64,000 nucleotides of DNA, from positions 55,943,870 to 56,007,869 of the forward strand of contig CM049307.1 in assembly GCA_026874595.1 (NCBI GenBank). The letters are read 5' to 3'. Positions 63,386 through 64,000 of this stretch are shown here, one piece after another. The position numbers were made by a program, and so were the translations under genes. How positions within the stretch are numbered: position 1 is the first letter of the stretch; each line of letters starts with the position of its first letter. The notes below the pieces were generated by a model. The model saw nothing but the letters and a program-made list of their open reading frames with translations, was not told the DNA's origin and did not search any database. This DNA comes from Sipunculus nudus. Its lineage: Eukaryota > Annelida > Sipuncula > Golfingiida > Sipunculidae.

Positions 63386-64000
63386 AATATCTTTATTTTG
63401 GGAAATCCAAATTAGAAATTTGAGATTGTCATGTATATTTTTATGTTAGTTTACACATGCATTTTACTTGAATTTAATAAGAATCCGATGGTGAGCTAAA
63501 GCTTGGTATATATTGGATTTTTTTTCGTAATATTCTGTTTGCAGTTTTCTTCTACTGGTCTTAAGATGGACTCCGCCTGATTTCTCAATTCCTTACTTCC
63601 GAGTACAAGTCAAGTGTTAGTCGCAGTTAAAAAAAATGAGCTGGAATCAGGACTCGAGTCCAAATCCGGTTATGATCTCCGGAGAAATTTACCGATTTTA
63701 AGTTTCAGCCGTTCGGACATTCCTTTCAAGAAAAGAAAATAATAAAATTTCAGTAAATATCCCATTGTGATGTTCTACTTTTACATGTTATAATCATGTT
63801 GTCCGCTGATCATACTTTTTTCTGTTATCAAAAAGCTACATATTATAACAGACAAAAATGCCCCCCCCCCCCCCCAAATGCATTGAATATGAAAAAGACC
63901 TGACTGAAAAAAATAGATTTTTTTAAGCTTAAGCAGCCAAGCTCTTTATTGAATCTTTTCAGACGCATTTTTAAAATAATTCTGCATTCCTTTTATATTC
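63386..64000. other. Non-coding stretch to window end; C-run
   Basis: A C16-17 run lies at about 63860-63876. No coding block was recognised. Confidence 0.5.

Overview
The window is eukaryotic nuclear DNA. It is AT-rich, with small exons (26-183 nt) split by kilobase introns, a heavy load of interspersed and tandem repeats, (AC/GGACGGACAGAC)-type microsatellite tails and many poly-G/poly-C runs. The protein matches and the style of the repeats (Helentron/'pearl'-like elements with tandem cores ending in GGACGGACAGACGG-like tails) point to a bivalve mollusc, probably a heterodont clam. The species cannot be named from the sequence alone. One protein-coding gene is well supported: the minus-strand orthologue of CEP112 (centrosomal protein 112, CCDC46). 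I assembled 25 coding exons by splice sites, reading phase and order match to the vertebrate protein. They run from the start codon at 52044 down to an exon ending at 10068 and add up to 2436 nt, exactly 812 codons with no frame break. The C-terminal ~130 residues of the vertebrate protein are not seen and should lie below position 1. Layout, left to right: 1-10067 is downstream intronic sequence packed with repeats, including AT-rich repeats, a pogo-like MITE, a captured-looking MULE/ZSWIM-type coding fragment, a composite Helentron-like element and a CpG-rich TA-flanked DNA element. 10068-28960 holds exons 25 to 14, the central and C-terminal coiled coil, with MITEs and minisatellites in the introns. 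28961-45623 holds exons 13 to 2, with one copy of a 3.2-kb repeat (29501-32755). 45624-51944 is intron 1, holding a second near-identical 3.2-kb copy (45834-49005), an (AT)n tract, a solo-LTR candidate nested in a third decayed copy, and a MITE. 51945-52147 is the first coding exon with 5' UTR. 52148-64000 is upstream sequence (a 5'-UTR intron or intergenic) made of more repeats, two tRNA-derived SINE copies, DNA elements and a possible first noncoding exon near 60.3 kb. The rest of the window is repeats. Several unrelated cores share the same termini: a 5' palindrome TGACCCATGGGTCA and a 3' 14-nt-arm hairpin followed by an A run. This is the organisation expected of non-autonomous Helentron/HINE (bivalve 'pearl') elements. 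Two exon boundaries of CEP112 (acceptor of exon 14, donor of exon 5) have been tandemly duplicated into the neighbouring intron. No bacterial-type operons, CRISPR arrays or other cellular genes were found.
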